A stretch of DNA of 64,000 nt from Moduliflexus sp964602655 (GTDB taxonomy: Bacteria; Moduliflexota; Moduliflexia; Moduliflexales; Moduliflexaceae): contig CAZRSF010000031.1 in assembly GCA_964602655.1 (NCBI GenBank), positions 1-64,000 on the forward strand, in the 5' to 3' direction. Numbering within the stretch: the stretch's first letter is position 1; each line of letters opens with the position of its first letter. Below are positions 9,618 to 18,496 of this stretch, piece by piece. A program made the translations under genes and the position numbers. The notes below the pieces were generated by a model. That model was not told where the DNA came from. It ran no database searches and was given only the letters and a program-made list of their open reading frames with translations.

Positions 9618-10730
9618 ATGATACGGGTGTTGGTCGTAGATGATTCCGCGCTCATGCTCCGTTTGTTGAGCGAGATGATTAATGCCGACCCTGAGCTTGA
9701 AGTGGTCGGCACAGCCTCGCATGGGTATGAAGCTGTGCGCAAAACTGAAGGATTGCGCCCGGACGTGATCACGATGGACGTGAATATGCCCCACATGGAC
9801 GGACTGAAAGCCGTGGAGCAAATTATGAGCGCCATGCCGACCCCCATCGTCATGATCAGTTCTCTGACGCAGACAGGCGCCGAGACCACAATCAGCGCGC
9901 TTGATCTCGGCGCGATTGACTTTGTGTACAAACCCTCCGGCGTCGTGTCCCCGGATATTACGGAATTGGCTGGAGAAATTACGTCAAAAATCAAACTAGC
10001 CTCAAAAATTCGTGTGGTCCGCAGCGTCAAACGTCATCGTTCCACCCCGATTACCTTGCCGAAAAAAATGGCGCGCTCTACGCATGACAACGATGTTGAT
10101 GTGGAAGGCGCGATCTTCAAATATGTCCTGTCGAATTATTCCGGCAATGTCTATAAATATGAAAAAGTCGTCGCTATCGGCTGTTCCACTGGCGGGCCGC
10201 AGGCATTGAACGAACTGCTCCCGCGTTTCCCGATGAATTTCGAAGCGCCGATATTGATTGTGCAACACATGCCGCAAAAATTTACCGGGAAGCTCGCGGA
10301 ACTTTTGAATAGCCGCATTTCGCTGGATGTCGTCGAAGCGCAATCGGGAATGAAAATTCGCAAAGGCATGGTCTATATCGCTCCGGGCGGGCATCACCTC
10401 AAAATTCTGGCAGACCGCACGATTGCCCTGCTCGATGGCCCGAAACGTCCTTCGGAACCCTGCCCATCAGTTGATATGCTGATGCGATCCGCGGCGTCCG
10501 TCTTCGGCAGTCACGCAATCGGCGTCTTGCTGACCGGCATGGGCGATGACGGCGTGGCTGGCATGAATGCCATCAAAGATGCGAAAGGCCGCACCATTGC
10601 CCAGGATGAGGAATCGTCGCTCGTCTTCGGAATGCCGCGCATGGCGATTGAGTCCGGTTGCGTGGACGCGATTGTGCCGTTGTCGCGAGTGGCGGATGAA
10701 ATTATCGAATGTGTGCTGGGAAGGCGGTAA
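9618..10730 (+). CDS. cheB: Chemotaxis protein-glutamate methylesterase CheB
   Basis: A 370-residue protein. I prefer ATG 9618 over GTG 9615, which would add one Met. Residues 1-~125 are a receiver (VDDSALMLR, ITMDVNMPHMDG, switch S in MISS, KPSG). The C-terminal methylesterase domain (~180-365) carries the triad: Ser in GCSTGGP, His in QHMP and Asp in GMGDDG. It demethylates or deamidates receptor glutamates once phosphorylated by CheA. The linker between domains (~145-180) is longer than in E. coli. The partner CheR is not in the cluster. Confidence 0.95.
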   Translation: MIRVLVVDDSALMLRLLSEMINADPELEVVGTASHGYEAVRKTEGLRPDVITMDVNMPHMDGLKAVEQIMSAMPTPIVMISSLTQTGAETTISALDLGAIDFVYKPSGVVSPDITELAGEITSKIKLASKIRVVRSVKRHRSTPITLPKKMARSTHDNDVDVEGAIFKYVLSNYSGNVYKYEKVVAIGCSTGGPQALNELLPRFPMNFEAPILIVQHMPQKFTGKLAELLNSRISLDVVEAQSGMKIRKGMVYIAPGGHHLKILADRTIALLDGPKRPSEPCPSVDMLMRSAASVFGSHAIGVLLTGMGDDGVAGMNAIKDAKGRTIAQDEESSLVFGMPRMAIESGCVDAIVPLSRVADEIIECVLGRR

Positions 10731-10910
10731 AATCAGGCCGATTCAGGCGGAAAGCCTGCCAATGCAATCAGCATGAACGGAAAGAATCGAGAACATTCCG
10801 AATTTCCCCTATTGGGAGGGGGAAGGGGTGGGGTTGATTCCTATTTTCGAATCCTGTCTGTGAACATTTTTTGCAAAAAAACCTGATCTTTGCCACTTTT
10901 TGCTTGCTAT

Positions 10911-11447
10911 ATGGAAGAAACTGGAGTACGGTTACTCTGTTTTGAATTGTGTGGCGAAAAATTCGCCTTTAACCTCGATTATCTCGTGGAAATCGTGCGC
11001 ATTCAGCCGGGCGAGATTACCCTATGGTACTCCCCTGTGCCGATTATTCGCGGAAGATGGAATTATCGCGGTCAATCGTTATGCATTATTGACGTGCGCG
11101 AATTTTTCGAATTGGAAACTCCCGCAGCAAAGCGGATGCAAGAGGCGGGAACACATGACCTTGAACAAGAACGAGGGACGAAAAGCATACTTGTTGTCTC
11201 AATCCAGAATCGCTTGTTTGGCCTGCTGACAGATCGAGTGCTGCAAATGCAGCCGCTTCTTCAGTATTACGAATACCCGGCGCTGGTTTCGACACTCCCT
11301 CGTCGCTATTTTGCAGGCATATCCATGCGAGAGGCTGAATTGGTGCTGCTCTTAGCCATCGAAGATTTTGTCAGAGACTATGAATGGGACATCCTCTCCG
11401 AGGAGCTAAACGCACAAGCGGAATCGTCGCTCGCGTCCGCTGCATGA
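10911..11447 (+). CDS. Second CheW-like protein
   Basis: A 178-residue protein that starts at ATG 10911 after a ~180-base gap without a clear ribosome site. It is a divergent CheW domain: LLCFELCGEKFAFNLDYLVEIV, IIRGRWNYRGQSLCIIDV and SILVVSIQNRLFGLLTDRV match the family strands and turns. A ~25-residue charged insertion sits in the middle, and the C terminus is a short acidic helix. The role is probably as a second coupling or array-scaffold protein for the same CheA, or for other receptors such as the two MCPs at 50.6-56.1 kb. Confidence 0.82.
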   Translation: MEETGVRLLCFELCGEKFAFNLDYLVEIVRIQPGEITLWYSPVPIIRGRWNYRGQSLCIIDVREFFELETPAAKRMQEAGTHDLEQERGTKSILVVSIQNRLFGLLTDRVLQMQPLLQYYEYPALVSTLPRRYFAGISMREAELVLLLAIEDFVRDYEWDILSEELNAQAESSLASAA

Positions 11448-11461
11448 AAGGAGAAAACATA

Positions 11462-12508
11462 ATGGCGCAAAAAGTGCTTATTGCTGATGATCAGATTGCC
11501 TCGCGGCGCATGTTGGAAATGGTGTTGTCGCGCGAAGGGTATGATGTCATTTCTGTCGGTTCCGGGGCGGAAGCGTTAGACTCCGTGAAACAGAAACGAC
11601 CCGATATCGCCTTAATTGATGCGATGATGCCGGAAGTTGACGGTTATCAGGTGTGTGAAACCCTGAAAAAAAATCCGAATTTCAAAAATCTGCCTGTGAT
11701 TCTCCTGGCTGGAAAATATGAAGCCTTTGACAAAGAACGCGGCATCAAAATGGTGGGAGAAAAAGCGATCTTAAGCAAACCGGCCAAATCCGGCGATATT
11801 CTCGCGAAAGTGCAGCAAATCCTCGCAGACCAGGCGAAACAGGCGCAAGCTGCGAAAGAAGCCGCGCTGCCCAAAGCCAAAGTCGCCGAAGAGCCACCGG
11901 TGGTACAGGAAGAATACGAATTCGACGAAGATTCCGAAGAAGCCGATTTAGTCGTAGAAAGTGAAATACTCGAAGAAGGCGAAGTCTTCGATATGGGCGA
12001 CGATGGGGATACGGAGGATTTCTCGATTTCGGAAGACGAACTGTTGGCAGAAGAAGAGGTCGAGGAAGATGAGGCGCTGGTAGAAGAGATGCAAGCGGTT
12101 GAAGAAAAAGCGCCGGTACCGCAAGCCGCTCCGACTCCGGACGTGGAAGAAGAATCTCTGGTAGAGGATGAAGAATTGCTGGTAGAAGAGATGGAAGCGG
12201 TTGAAGAAGAAATCCCGGTGCCGAAAATTGTTCCGACGGCCAAACCTGCGCCAGCGGCGGCACCAAAATCCGCAGAAAAAGCAGCGCCGAAACCGCCGAC
12301 AATGCAGGCGATTTCAGAGATTTCCGACGAAAAGCTTGACATGATTACCGAGGAAATTGCACAACGATTAGCCGGAAAACTTGTCCCGGCGCTGATGCAG
12401 GAACTCGCGGCGTATCTGCTGCAATATCCGGTGGTGAGCACAATCATCAACAATACCAGCAAACGGTTAGTGAAAGAGTTGCTGCCGGACATCAAAGATC
12501 ACATCTGA
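11462..12508 (+). CDS. Receiver protein with long acidic linker and C-terminal helical domain
   Basis: 348 residues from ATG 11462, which has AAAGGAG 8 bases upstream; the longer open frame overlaps the previous gene. Residues 1-120 are a receiver with ADDQ, phosphoacceptor Asp in LIDAMMPEVDG and a Lys in SKPAK. Residues ~130-285 are extremely Glu/Asp-rich with two diverged copies of a VEEMxAVEExxPVP unit, and the last ~60 residues form an amphipathic helical domain (ITEEIAQRLAGKL). This layout of receiver, acidic spacer and small helical end resembles myxobacterial-type regulators. It closes the chemosensory cluster. The binding partner of the helical end is unknown. Confidence 0.82.
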   Translation: MAQKVLIADDQIASRRMLEMVLSREGYDVISVGSGAEALDSVKQKRPDIALIDAMMPEVDGYQVCETLKKNPNFKNLPVILLAGKYEAFDKERGIKMVGEKAILSKPAKSGDILAKVQQILADQAKQAQAAKEAALPKAKVAEEPPVVQEEYEFDEDSEEADLVVESEILEEGEVFDMGDDGDTEDFSISEDELLAEEEVEEDEALVEEMQAVEEKAPVPQAAPTPDVEEESLVEDEELLVEEMEAVEEEIPVPKIVPTAKPAPAAAPKSAEKAAPKPPTMQAISEISDEKLDMITEEIAQRLAGKLVPALMQELAAYLLQYPVVSTIINNTSKRLVKELLPDIKDHI

Positions 12509-12570
12509 GCGTTTTCTCAAGGGAACGAATCGCTGCGGCCTGCTGAACCGGGAAGGACAACGTGTTGTAA

Positions 12571-12598
12571 GCCAACGCGCTGAATGAAGCGCGTTGGC
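12571..12598. terminator. Hairpin between chemosensory cluster and valS
   Basis: A perfect 10-bp inverted repeat (12571-12580 and 12589-12598) with an 8-base loop. It has no U-tract, so it may be a Rho-type or attenuating structure, or a member of the dispersed palindromes, rather than a classical intrinsic terminator. Confidence 0.5.
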
Positions 12599-12652
12599 AA
12601 TGAATGCCGAACGTGACGTGTTGAGCGTGACCAATGAAATGAGGAAAACCAG

Positions 12653-15316
12653 ATGAGCGCAGAACGCAAAAAAGTGATCAGTATCGATCCGCAATCCCTT
12701 GCAAAACATTTTGACGCCCCGGAAGCCGAACAGCGCTGGGAGCGTTTCTGGCAGGAACAGCAGATTTACCGGTATGATGCAACAGTGCCGCGCGAGCAGA
12801 CATTCGTGGTGGACACGCCGCCACCGACCGTCTCCGGCTCGCTGCACATGGGGCATATTTTCAGCTACACCCACACCGACGTCATTGTGCGCTACAAACG
12901 GATGTTGGGGATGAACATTTTTTATCCGATGGGTTGGGACGACAACGGCCTTCCCACCGAACGGCGCGTTCAGAATTTTTTTCATGTCACCTGCAATCCG
13001 AAAGTTCCATACATTCCCGATCTTGAGCGCGAACACGCGAACGCCAAAGCCCGGGAGCATCATGCCTTAGAGCTTTCCCGCAAAAATTTTATCGAGTTAT
13101 GTCTGAAACTGACCAAAGAGGACGAAAAAGCGTTTATGGATCTCTGGCGGCGTATCGGCCTCTCGGTGGATTGGCAGGAGCAATACGCCACGATTGACGA
13201 TCACTGCCGCCATCTTGCGCAACTCAGCTTTCTCGACTTGTACGAAAAAGGACATATTTATCATCACGAATCCCCGACCATGTGGGATGTAAACTTTAAG
13301 ACCGCCGTCGCTCAGGCGGAATTAGAAGATCGTCCGGTGACTGGCGCGTTTTATCGCGTGGCGTTTGGCGTCGAAGGCCAAAATCGGCAATTTACAATTG
13401 CTACGACGCGCCCCGAACTCCTTGCCGCCTGCGTTGCCGTCACCGCACACCCCGACGATAGCCGCTACAAAGACCTCTTCGGCAAACGCGCCATTACGCC
13501 GTTGTTCCGCGTTCCCGTCCCAATTTTTCCAAGTGAACTGGCTGAACCGGAAAAAGGGACAGGCATCCTGATGGTCTGCACCTTCGGCGATCAGACCGAT
13601 GTAAGATGGTGGAAAGAAGAGAAGTTGGCATTGCGTCAGATTATCGGCCTTGATGGACGCCTACTGCCGGTAACGTATGGTTCGCCCGGGTGGGAAAGCC
13701 TGAATCCGGAGGCTGCCAACGCCTATTACGCTCAACTTACCGGAAAGTCGGCGAAGGCTGCGAAAAAGGTGATGGAAGAACTGCTGCGCGATCCGCAAGG
13801 CGCGGCACCCGGCACGGAAGGCGCGCCGCTTCAAGGCGAACCGCAGCCGTTGACGCACGATGTCAAATTCTATGAAAAAGGAGACCTGCCGCTTGAATTC
13901 ATCACGACGCGGCAATGGTTCGTGCGTTTGATGGACAAAAAAGAGATGTTGAAAGACAAAGGCAATCAGATTCAATGGCATCCGGATCACATGCGTTTGC
14001 GCTACCTGAACTGGACGGAAAATCTGCAATTCGACTGGTGCATCAGCCGCCAGCGCTATTTCGGCGTGTCGTTCCCGGTCTGGTATCCGGTCAACGCCGA
14101 TGGAATGCCGGATTACGATCATCCGATTCTGGCCGACCGTTCGCAGTTGCCGATGGACCCGATGAGCGATGTGCCGCCGTCCTATTCGCCGGATCAACGC
14201 GACGTGCCCGGCGGATTTACGGGCGAACCGGACGTGTTCGATACCTGGTTTACCAGTTCCCTCAGTCCGCAAGTCGGATCGCATTGGGAAAAAAATCTCG
14301 ACCGCCATAAAATGCTGTTTCCGATGGATATTCGCCCTCAGGCGCATGACATCATCCGCACCTGGGCGTTTTACACGATTGCGAAAGCGGCGTTGCACGA
14401 AAACACGATTCCCTGGAAACATGTCATCCTGTCCGGCTGGATTCTCGATCCGGATCGCAAAAAAATGTCGAAAAGCAAAGGCAACGTTATCACGCCGATG
14501 CAATTCGTGGAAGATTACACTTCGGACGGTGTGCGCTATTGGGCGTCGAATGCGCGGCTCGGCACGGATACGGCGTTCGATCCCAGCATGTTGAAAATCG
14601 GCAAACGGCTTGTCACAAAGCTGTTCAACGCCGGAAAATTCGTGTTGGCAAACGAGGCTGAAGTGCTGCCGATTACCGAGGAATTAGACAAAGCCTTCGC
14701 GCAGAAACTCGCGCAGCTTGTCAAAGAAGCGACCGCTGCGATGGAAGATTTCGATTTTGCGTCCGCGCTGTCGGCGACCGAACGGTTTTTCTGGCAGAAC
14801 TTTACGGATAATTATCTCGAACTCGCCAAAAACCGCGCTAAAGGCGGCGAAAACATCAGCACAGCGGCGCAGGCATCAGCCGTCGCCGGATTGCGGCTTG
14901 GGCTGAACGTGCTGCTGCGCCTGTTTGCGCCGATGATGCCCTACATCACCGAAGAAATCTGGTCGTGGGCGTTTGCCAAAGAAACCGGCCATGCTTCGAT
15001 TCATAAAGCGCCCTGGCCGGGCAACGCTGATTTTCAAGGGATTAACGCGCCGCGTTCCGCTAACAGTTTCGACGCTGCGGTCGCCTGTATTACCGAACTT
15101 CGCAAATACAAAACCGAACATGAACTTTCGATTTCCCGCGAAATCGAACGCCTCACGCTTGTCGCGCATCCCGATACGCTGGAAAGCGTGAAAGCAACGC
15201 TCGGCGATGTGATGGCTGCGATTCGCGCCAAAGCATATACGCTCGACGCCGACGCCGCGTTCGAAGCCAATACGTTCGCAGTGCGGGATGTCACGCTCGC
15301 AGAGCAAGCCAATTAG
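12653..15316 (+). CDS. valS: Valine--tRNA ligase
   Basis: An 887-residue class I aminoacyl-tRNA synthetase. The HIGH-type motif is HMGH at 65-68 after PPPTVSGSL, and the KMSKS loop (KKMSKSKGN) is near residue 604. WDDNGLPTERRVQ and the editing-domain TTRPELL motif identify valine specificity. It is shorter than the E. coli enzyme, with a reduced C-terminal coiled coil, as in ValRS of actinobacterial or Chloroflexi type. No T-box leader is visible upstream. It stands alone between the chemosensory cluster and the aldolase gene. Confidence 0.97.
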   Translation: MSAERKKVISIDPQSLAKHFDAPEAEQRWERFWQEQQIYRYDATVPREQTFVVDTPPPTVSGSLHMGHIFSYTHTDVIVRYKRMLGMNIFYPMGWDDNGLPTERRVQNFFHVTCNPKVPYIPDLEREHANAKAREHHALELSRKNFIELCLKLTKEDEKAFMDLWRRIGLSVDWQEQYATIDDHCRHLAQLSFLDLYEKGHIYHHESPTMWDVNFKTAVAQAELEDRPVTGAFYRVAFGVEGQNRQFTIATTRPELLAACVAVTAHPDDSRYKDLFGKRAITPLFRVPVPIFPSELAEPEKGTGILMVCTFGDQTDVRWWKEEKLALRQIIGLDGRLLPVTYGSPGWESLNPEAANAYYAQLTGKSAKAAKKVMEELLRDPQGAAPGTEGAPLQGEPQPLTHDVKFYEKGDLPLEFITTRQWFVRLMDKKEMLKDKGNQIQWHPDHMRLRYLNWTENLQFDWCISRQRYFGVSFPVWYPVNADGMPDYDHPILADRSQLPMDPMSDVPPSYSPDQRDVPGGFTGEPDVFDTWFTSSLSPQVGSHWEKNLDRHKMLFPMDIRPQAHDIIRTWAFYTIAKAALHENTIPWKHVILSGWILDPDRKKMSKSKGNVITPMQFVEDYTSDGVRYWASNARLGTDTAFDPSMLKIGKRLVTKLFNAGKFVLANEAEVLPITEELDKAFAQKLAQLVKEATAAMEDFDFASALSATERFFWQNFTDNYLELAKNRAKGGENISTAAQASAVAGLRLGLNVLLRLFAPMMPYITEEIWSWAFAKETGHASIHKAPWPGNADFQGINAPRSANSFDAAVACITELRKYKTEHELSISREIERLTLVAHPDTLESVKATLGDVMAAIRAKAYTLDADAAFEANTFAVRDVTLAEQAN

Positions 15317-15350
15317 CAGCCTTCCCCCTTTTCCGCAATATCATGCCGCA

Positions 15351-15385
15351 AAGCTGTCAGACACGCTAAACGTGTCTGACAGCTT
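15351..15385. terminator. 15-bp-arm hairpin after valS (TGTCAGACACG family)
   Basis: A perfect inverted repeat (15351-15365 and 15371-15385) with the loop CTAAA. The GTCAGACAC core recurs at 33270-33300 and 43074-43104, so this is one copy of a dispersed palindrome that may terminate valS transcripts. A TTGACA box (15416-15421) follows and could start the aldolase transcript, but no good -10 is seen. Confidence 0.65.
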
Positions 15386-15516
15386 GTGATTTCATTGACC
15401 ATTACGAGATTTTTCTTGACAGTCCTGTTATATTTTTCTTAACGATTCACGCGATGAATCGTTTGTATTCACAGGATGAACGAACCTGAAAGTTAAAAAA
15501 TATTGGAGGAGAAGTC

Positions 15517-16446
15517 ATGCCATTAGTTAATAGTAAAGCACTGTTTGAAAAAGCCTATAAAGAAGGCTACGCCATTGGCGGTTTTAATGTGAATAACATG
15601 GAGTTGCTCCAGGCTATTGTTGAAGCCGGTAACGAAGAAAAATCGCCGTTGATTCTGCAAGTGTCGGAAGGCGCGAGAAAATATGCCAATCCGGTTTATC
15701 TCGTCAAGTTGGTCGAAGCCGCTGTGGCGACCTCCAATGTTCCGATTGTATTACACCTCGATCACGGCGACAGTTTCGAAATGTGTAAAGCCTGCGTTGA
15801 CGACGGTTTCACCTCCGTCATGATTGACGCCTCGAAATATCCGTTCGAAAAAAATATCGAAATCACGAAACAGGTTGTGGAATATGCCCATAGCAAGGGC
15901 GTCGTCGTCGAAGCCGAACTCGGCAAACTCGCTGGCATCGAAGACGCTGTGAACGTGTCCGAGAAAGACGCTTCTTTTACGAACCCCGAAGAAGTCGCCG
16001 AATTCGTGCAGAAAACCAACGTGGATTCGCTCGCGATTGCTATCGGCACAAGCCATGGCGCATTCAAATTCAAAGGCGAACCGAGACTCGATTTCGACCG
16101 TCTGCATCGCATTGAAAAGATGATTCCGGGCTTCCCGATTGTCTTGCACGGCGCCTCTTCCGTGCCGCAGGAATTCGTGGAAAAATGCAATGCGTTCGGC
16201 GGAAAAATGCCTGGCGCAAAAGGCGTTCCGGAGGACATGCTCCGCGAAGCCGCTCGTTCTGCCGTCTGCAAAATCAACATTGACACCGATCTGCGTCTCG
16301 TGTTGACGGCGACCATCCGCGAAATTTTCGCGACGGCTCCGGGCGAATTCGACCCGCGCAAATACCTCGGCCCAGGCCGCAGCGCGGTGAAAGAACTCGT
16401 GCGTCACAAAATCAAAGACGTGCTCGGTTCTGCTGGCAAAGCATAA
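15517..16446 (+). CDS. fba: Class II fructose-bisphosphate aldolase
   Basis: A 309-residue enzyme of glycolysis and gluconeogenesis that cleaves fructose-1,6-bisphosphate to dihydroxyacetone phosphate and glyceraldehyde-3-phosphate. Zinc and catalytic motifs are present: HLDHGDS (His ligand and catalytic Asp), EAELGKLAG, GTSHGAFK and VLHGASSVP with the distal His ligand, then NIDTDLR. The length and GGKMPGAKGVPEDML insertion fit the type B short-insertion group. The start has a strong GGAGGAG site. It is followed by an intrinsic terminator, so it is probably monocistronic. Confidence 0.96.
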   Translation: MPLVNSKALFEKAYKEGYAIGGFNVNNMELLQAIVEAGNEEKSPLILQVSEGARKYANPVYLVKLVEAAVATSNVPIVLHLDHGDSFEMCKACVDDGFTSVMIDASKYPFEKNIEITKQVVEYAHSKGVVVEAELGKLAGIEDAVNVSEKDASFTNPEEVAEFVQKTNVDSLAIAIGTSHGAFKFKGEPRLDFDRLHRIEKMIPGFPIVLHGASSVPQEFVEKCNAFGGKMPGAKGVPEDMLREAARSAVCKINIDTDLRLVLTATIREIFATAPGEFDPRKYLGPGRSAVKELVRHKIKDVLGSAGKA

Positions 16447-16459
16447 GACTTGCTTTTTC

Positions 16460-16496
16460 AAGCTCAGGAAGTTTCGGCTTCCTGAGCTTTTGTTGT
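16460..16496 (+). terminator. Intrinsic terminator after fba
   Basis: A 12-bp perfect stem (16460-16471 with 16478-16489), loop TTTCGG, then a T-rich run TTTTGTTGTTT. It lies 13 bases after the aldolase stop codon and is the clearest intrinsic terminator in the window. Confidence 0.9.
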
Positions 16497-16550
16497 TTGT
16501 GGGACAACGCAAGCAAGCCAATGACATTATGCTCCGTTCTTATGAAAGGC

Positions 16551-16580
16551 TTGACAAAAATTATGCTGCGGCGTACCTTA
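16551..16580 (+). promoter_or_regulatory. Candidate promoter of toxin-antitoxin pair
   Basis: TTGACA at 16551-16556, 17-base spacing, then TACCTT at 16574-16579. A strong ribosome site (AAGGAGGG) precedes the ATG at 16619. The -10 element is weak. Confidence 0.45.
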
Positions 16581-16618
16581 TTTCATGAAGAGAAACCAAT
16601 GAATAAGGAGGGTATATC

Positions 16619-16906
16619 ATGTCGAAAACAGTAACGCTTTTCCCAGAAATTACGACAGACCCGGAATTCAAAAATAGAGTAGAACATGCATGTAAAGCCT
16701 CCCATCTCACCTATGCCGATGTCGTTACGCGCTTATTGAATCAGTGGTTGAATGGCATGATTGATCTGGAAAACGAGCCTGATCCTGATTTTGTCATAAA
16801 TGCCCGCGAAGCGCTTCGTTCTGAGAATGTTCGGAACGCGATGAAACGACTTGGCGAACAGTTTGACGCCCGGCGAACCTACCCGAATGCCATAAAAATC
16901 GCATGA
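16619..16906 (+). CDS. Antitoxin-like protein of a type II module
   Basis: A 95-residue small protein with a strand-helix-helix start (TVTLFPEITTDPEFKNRVEHAC) that looks like a ribbon-helix-helix DNA-binding domain, followed by an acidic linker and a basic C terminus able to wrap a toxin. It overlaps the next gene by four bases (ATGA), the usual arrangement for coupled toxin-antitoxin genes. The family is not certain; the assignment rests mainly on the pairing. Confidence 0.65.
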   Translation: MSKTVTLFPEITTDPEFKNRVEHACKASHLTYADVVTRLLNQWLNGMIDLENEPDPDFVINAREALRSENVRNAMKRLGEQFDARRTYPNAIKIA

Positions 16907-17319
16907 AATATATCCTCATCTCCAAAAGTTTTCAAAGGCAATTAAAGGCGTTGAGACGGTACTTAACCGAACAGGATGTCGTTGATGATATAGCGCGATT
17001 TATCCGGCGAGGTTTGACAAAAGGAGAAACATTCCTTGAAGCACATACAGTTTCCCAGATCACCTTGGAAATAGTGAAACTTCGGTTATGCGTCTATCGT
17101 GTAGATTTTCGCTATTTGATTGGCGTCATAGAGCATCGCGACTACCTTCCGATTATTATAGATTTGAAAAAAGGACGTTACGGTCAAAATCTCAGCCTTA
17201 ACGCCGATAGGAAAACCGTTGTAGCAATTGAATCCGCAATTATCCGAATGGTCGAAGATTATCTTGACCATACCGAAGCCTCTCCGACATTAACGGCATA
17301 TTCTGTTGAAGAGTCATAA
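16903..17319 (+). CDS. RelE/ParE-like toxin partner
   Basis: A 138-residue basic protein. Its first ~95 residues have the RelE-fold pattern: a helical pair with SFQRQLKALRR, then strands such as LEIVKLRLCVYRVDFRYLIGVIEHRDYLPIIIDLKKG, which align with the beta sheet that carries the RNA-cleaving residues. A ~40-residue C-terminal helix is extra compared with typical RelE (about 90-100 residues). Translational coupling to the upstream antitoxin supports the call. The target could be mRNA (RelE-like) or gyrase (ParE-like). Confidence 0.68.
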   Translation: MKYILISKSFQRQLKALRRYLTEQDVVDDIARFIRRGLTKGETFLEAHTVSQITLEIVKLRLCVYRVDFRYLIGVIEHRDYLPIIIDLKKGRYGQNLSLNADRKTVVAIESAIIRMVEDYLDHTEASPTLTAYSVEES

Positions 17320-17545
17320 CCTTCGTTAGCCAAGGAAGCAAGGAAGTGACAACACCATCGGGAGTACATGAACAATCAAAAAGCAACGATGAACCAAGGG
17401 CAAGAACCTGATAGGTTAACAAGGCGTTAAACCTAACAGTGGTGACCATGTACTTTTTACGAGGGTGTCACATTTATTCCTAAAAATTACGTGCGAGTTG
17501 GTGATTTCCACGACGACTCAACTGTCCCTTACAAGGAGTGTTTTT

Positions 17546-18496
17546 ATGCGATCAAATAATTTAAAAAGAAGACCTCGTGTTCTATTCGAGCAGGTTTGTG
17601 AGTATTACAGACTTCCCAAGTATAATTCGCATTACTTTCGTTTCCAAATTGACATTGTTTGCGAGGTAGCTTCTGTAACCAAGAACACGTCAGACTATAC
17701 AGAAGCTCTGAAGAAGACTTGGGGGGAAATTATACCCAAACTCACTTATGATGAGATTATCAACCAATATGTTTATTCTGATAAGGTTAGCGGTCGTAAT
17801 TTTTATGATTACGGTGTAGAAGGCGTTCGTAGTCTGAAGTTCCTTATAGAGTTATATCTTAGCACATCATTAAAACTGGAAATCTGTAAATGCAATTCCG
17901 ATAATTTATCTGTATTGGAAGGTAAGCTAATCGATGGACTTAAGTTTAGCATAACGGAAGATGATAAAGATTTTATCGGTAAAATGTTCGATCGTTTCTT
18001 TGATAATAAAACAACACTTGATGAGAAATATGTTACTCTCTGCAAACAGTATTATTATGAAGTTTATTGTCTAAATCGCATTTTAGGGGATGAGGTTTCG
18101 AAAAGACTTCCTCAAAGGTTTGGTATAGTTCAATCTGATGTGAAATCAATTTTGGATCAATTGCTAAGTGATAAGTATGGAAATATTCTTGATCATCTTT
18201 GGCTCTATAGTCAGATAAATCGACATGAAAACTGGGGAGCCTACTTAGGCAGCTTGTTTTATGTTTTGAAAAATAATGGTGTAGCTTCTTATGACGATGA
18301 TATTATTGGAGAAGAACTCTTCATCTCAAGAAAACAGATTGGGATAGAATACAGAATTGACAACTCTGAAATGCTTGCCGATTGTGATAGTGAACGAATC
18401 AAAGTTAAAATAATTTATCCGGGCTGGATTTACAATGGCTCAAATCTTGTTCCTCCTTGTGTAAAAATCCTGAGCAACGGAGGAGCTTCAAAATGA
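17546..18496 (+). CDS. GrpE-like nucleotide exchange factor candidate, first gene of AT-rich operon
   Basis: 316 residues from ATG 17546, with AAGGAG at 17533-17538; the frame is open further upstream but has no ribosome site. Residues 1-240 are predicted alpha-helical without recognisable motifs. The last ~55 residues look like the beta domain of GrpE: IGEELFISRKQ at the domain entry, then IIYPGWIYNGSNLVPPCVKI (289-308), which matches the GrpE pattern of V..PGY...G..LRPA.V.V. The gene overlaps the Hsp70-like gene by four bases (ATGA), the expected partner of a GrpE protein. It is AT-rich unlike its chromosomal neighbours. I infer it loads or resets the Hsp70-like ATPase of this operon; the N-terminal domain may be the sensor. 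Confidence 0.6.
   Translation: MRSNNLKRRPRVLFEQVCEYYRLPKYNSHYFRFQIDIVCEVASVTKNTSDYTEALKKTWGEIIPKLTYDEIINQYVYSDKVSGRNFYDYGVEGVRSLKFLIELYLSTSLKLEICKCNSDNLSVLEGKLIDGLKFSITEDDKDFIGKMFDRFFDNKTTLDEKYVTLCKQYYYEVYCLNRILGDEVSKRLPQRFGIVQSDVKSILDQLLSDKYGNILDHLWLYSQINRHENWGAYLGSLFYVLKNNGVASYDDDIIGEELFISRKQIGIEYRIDNSEMLADCDSERIKVKIIYPGWIYNGSNLVPPCVKILSNGGASK

Noticed and set aside
12509..12652. T-box leader for valS
   Set aside because: No AGGGTGGNACCGCG-type motif or specifier loop; only a short hairpin is present.
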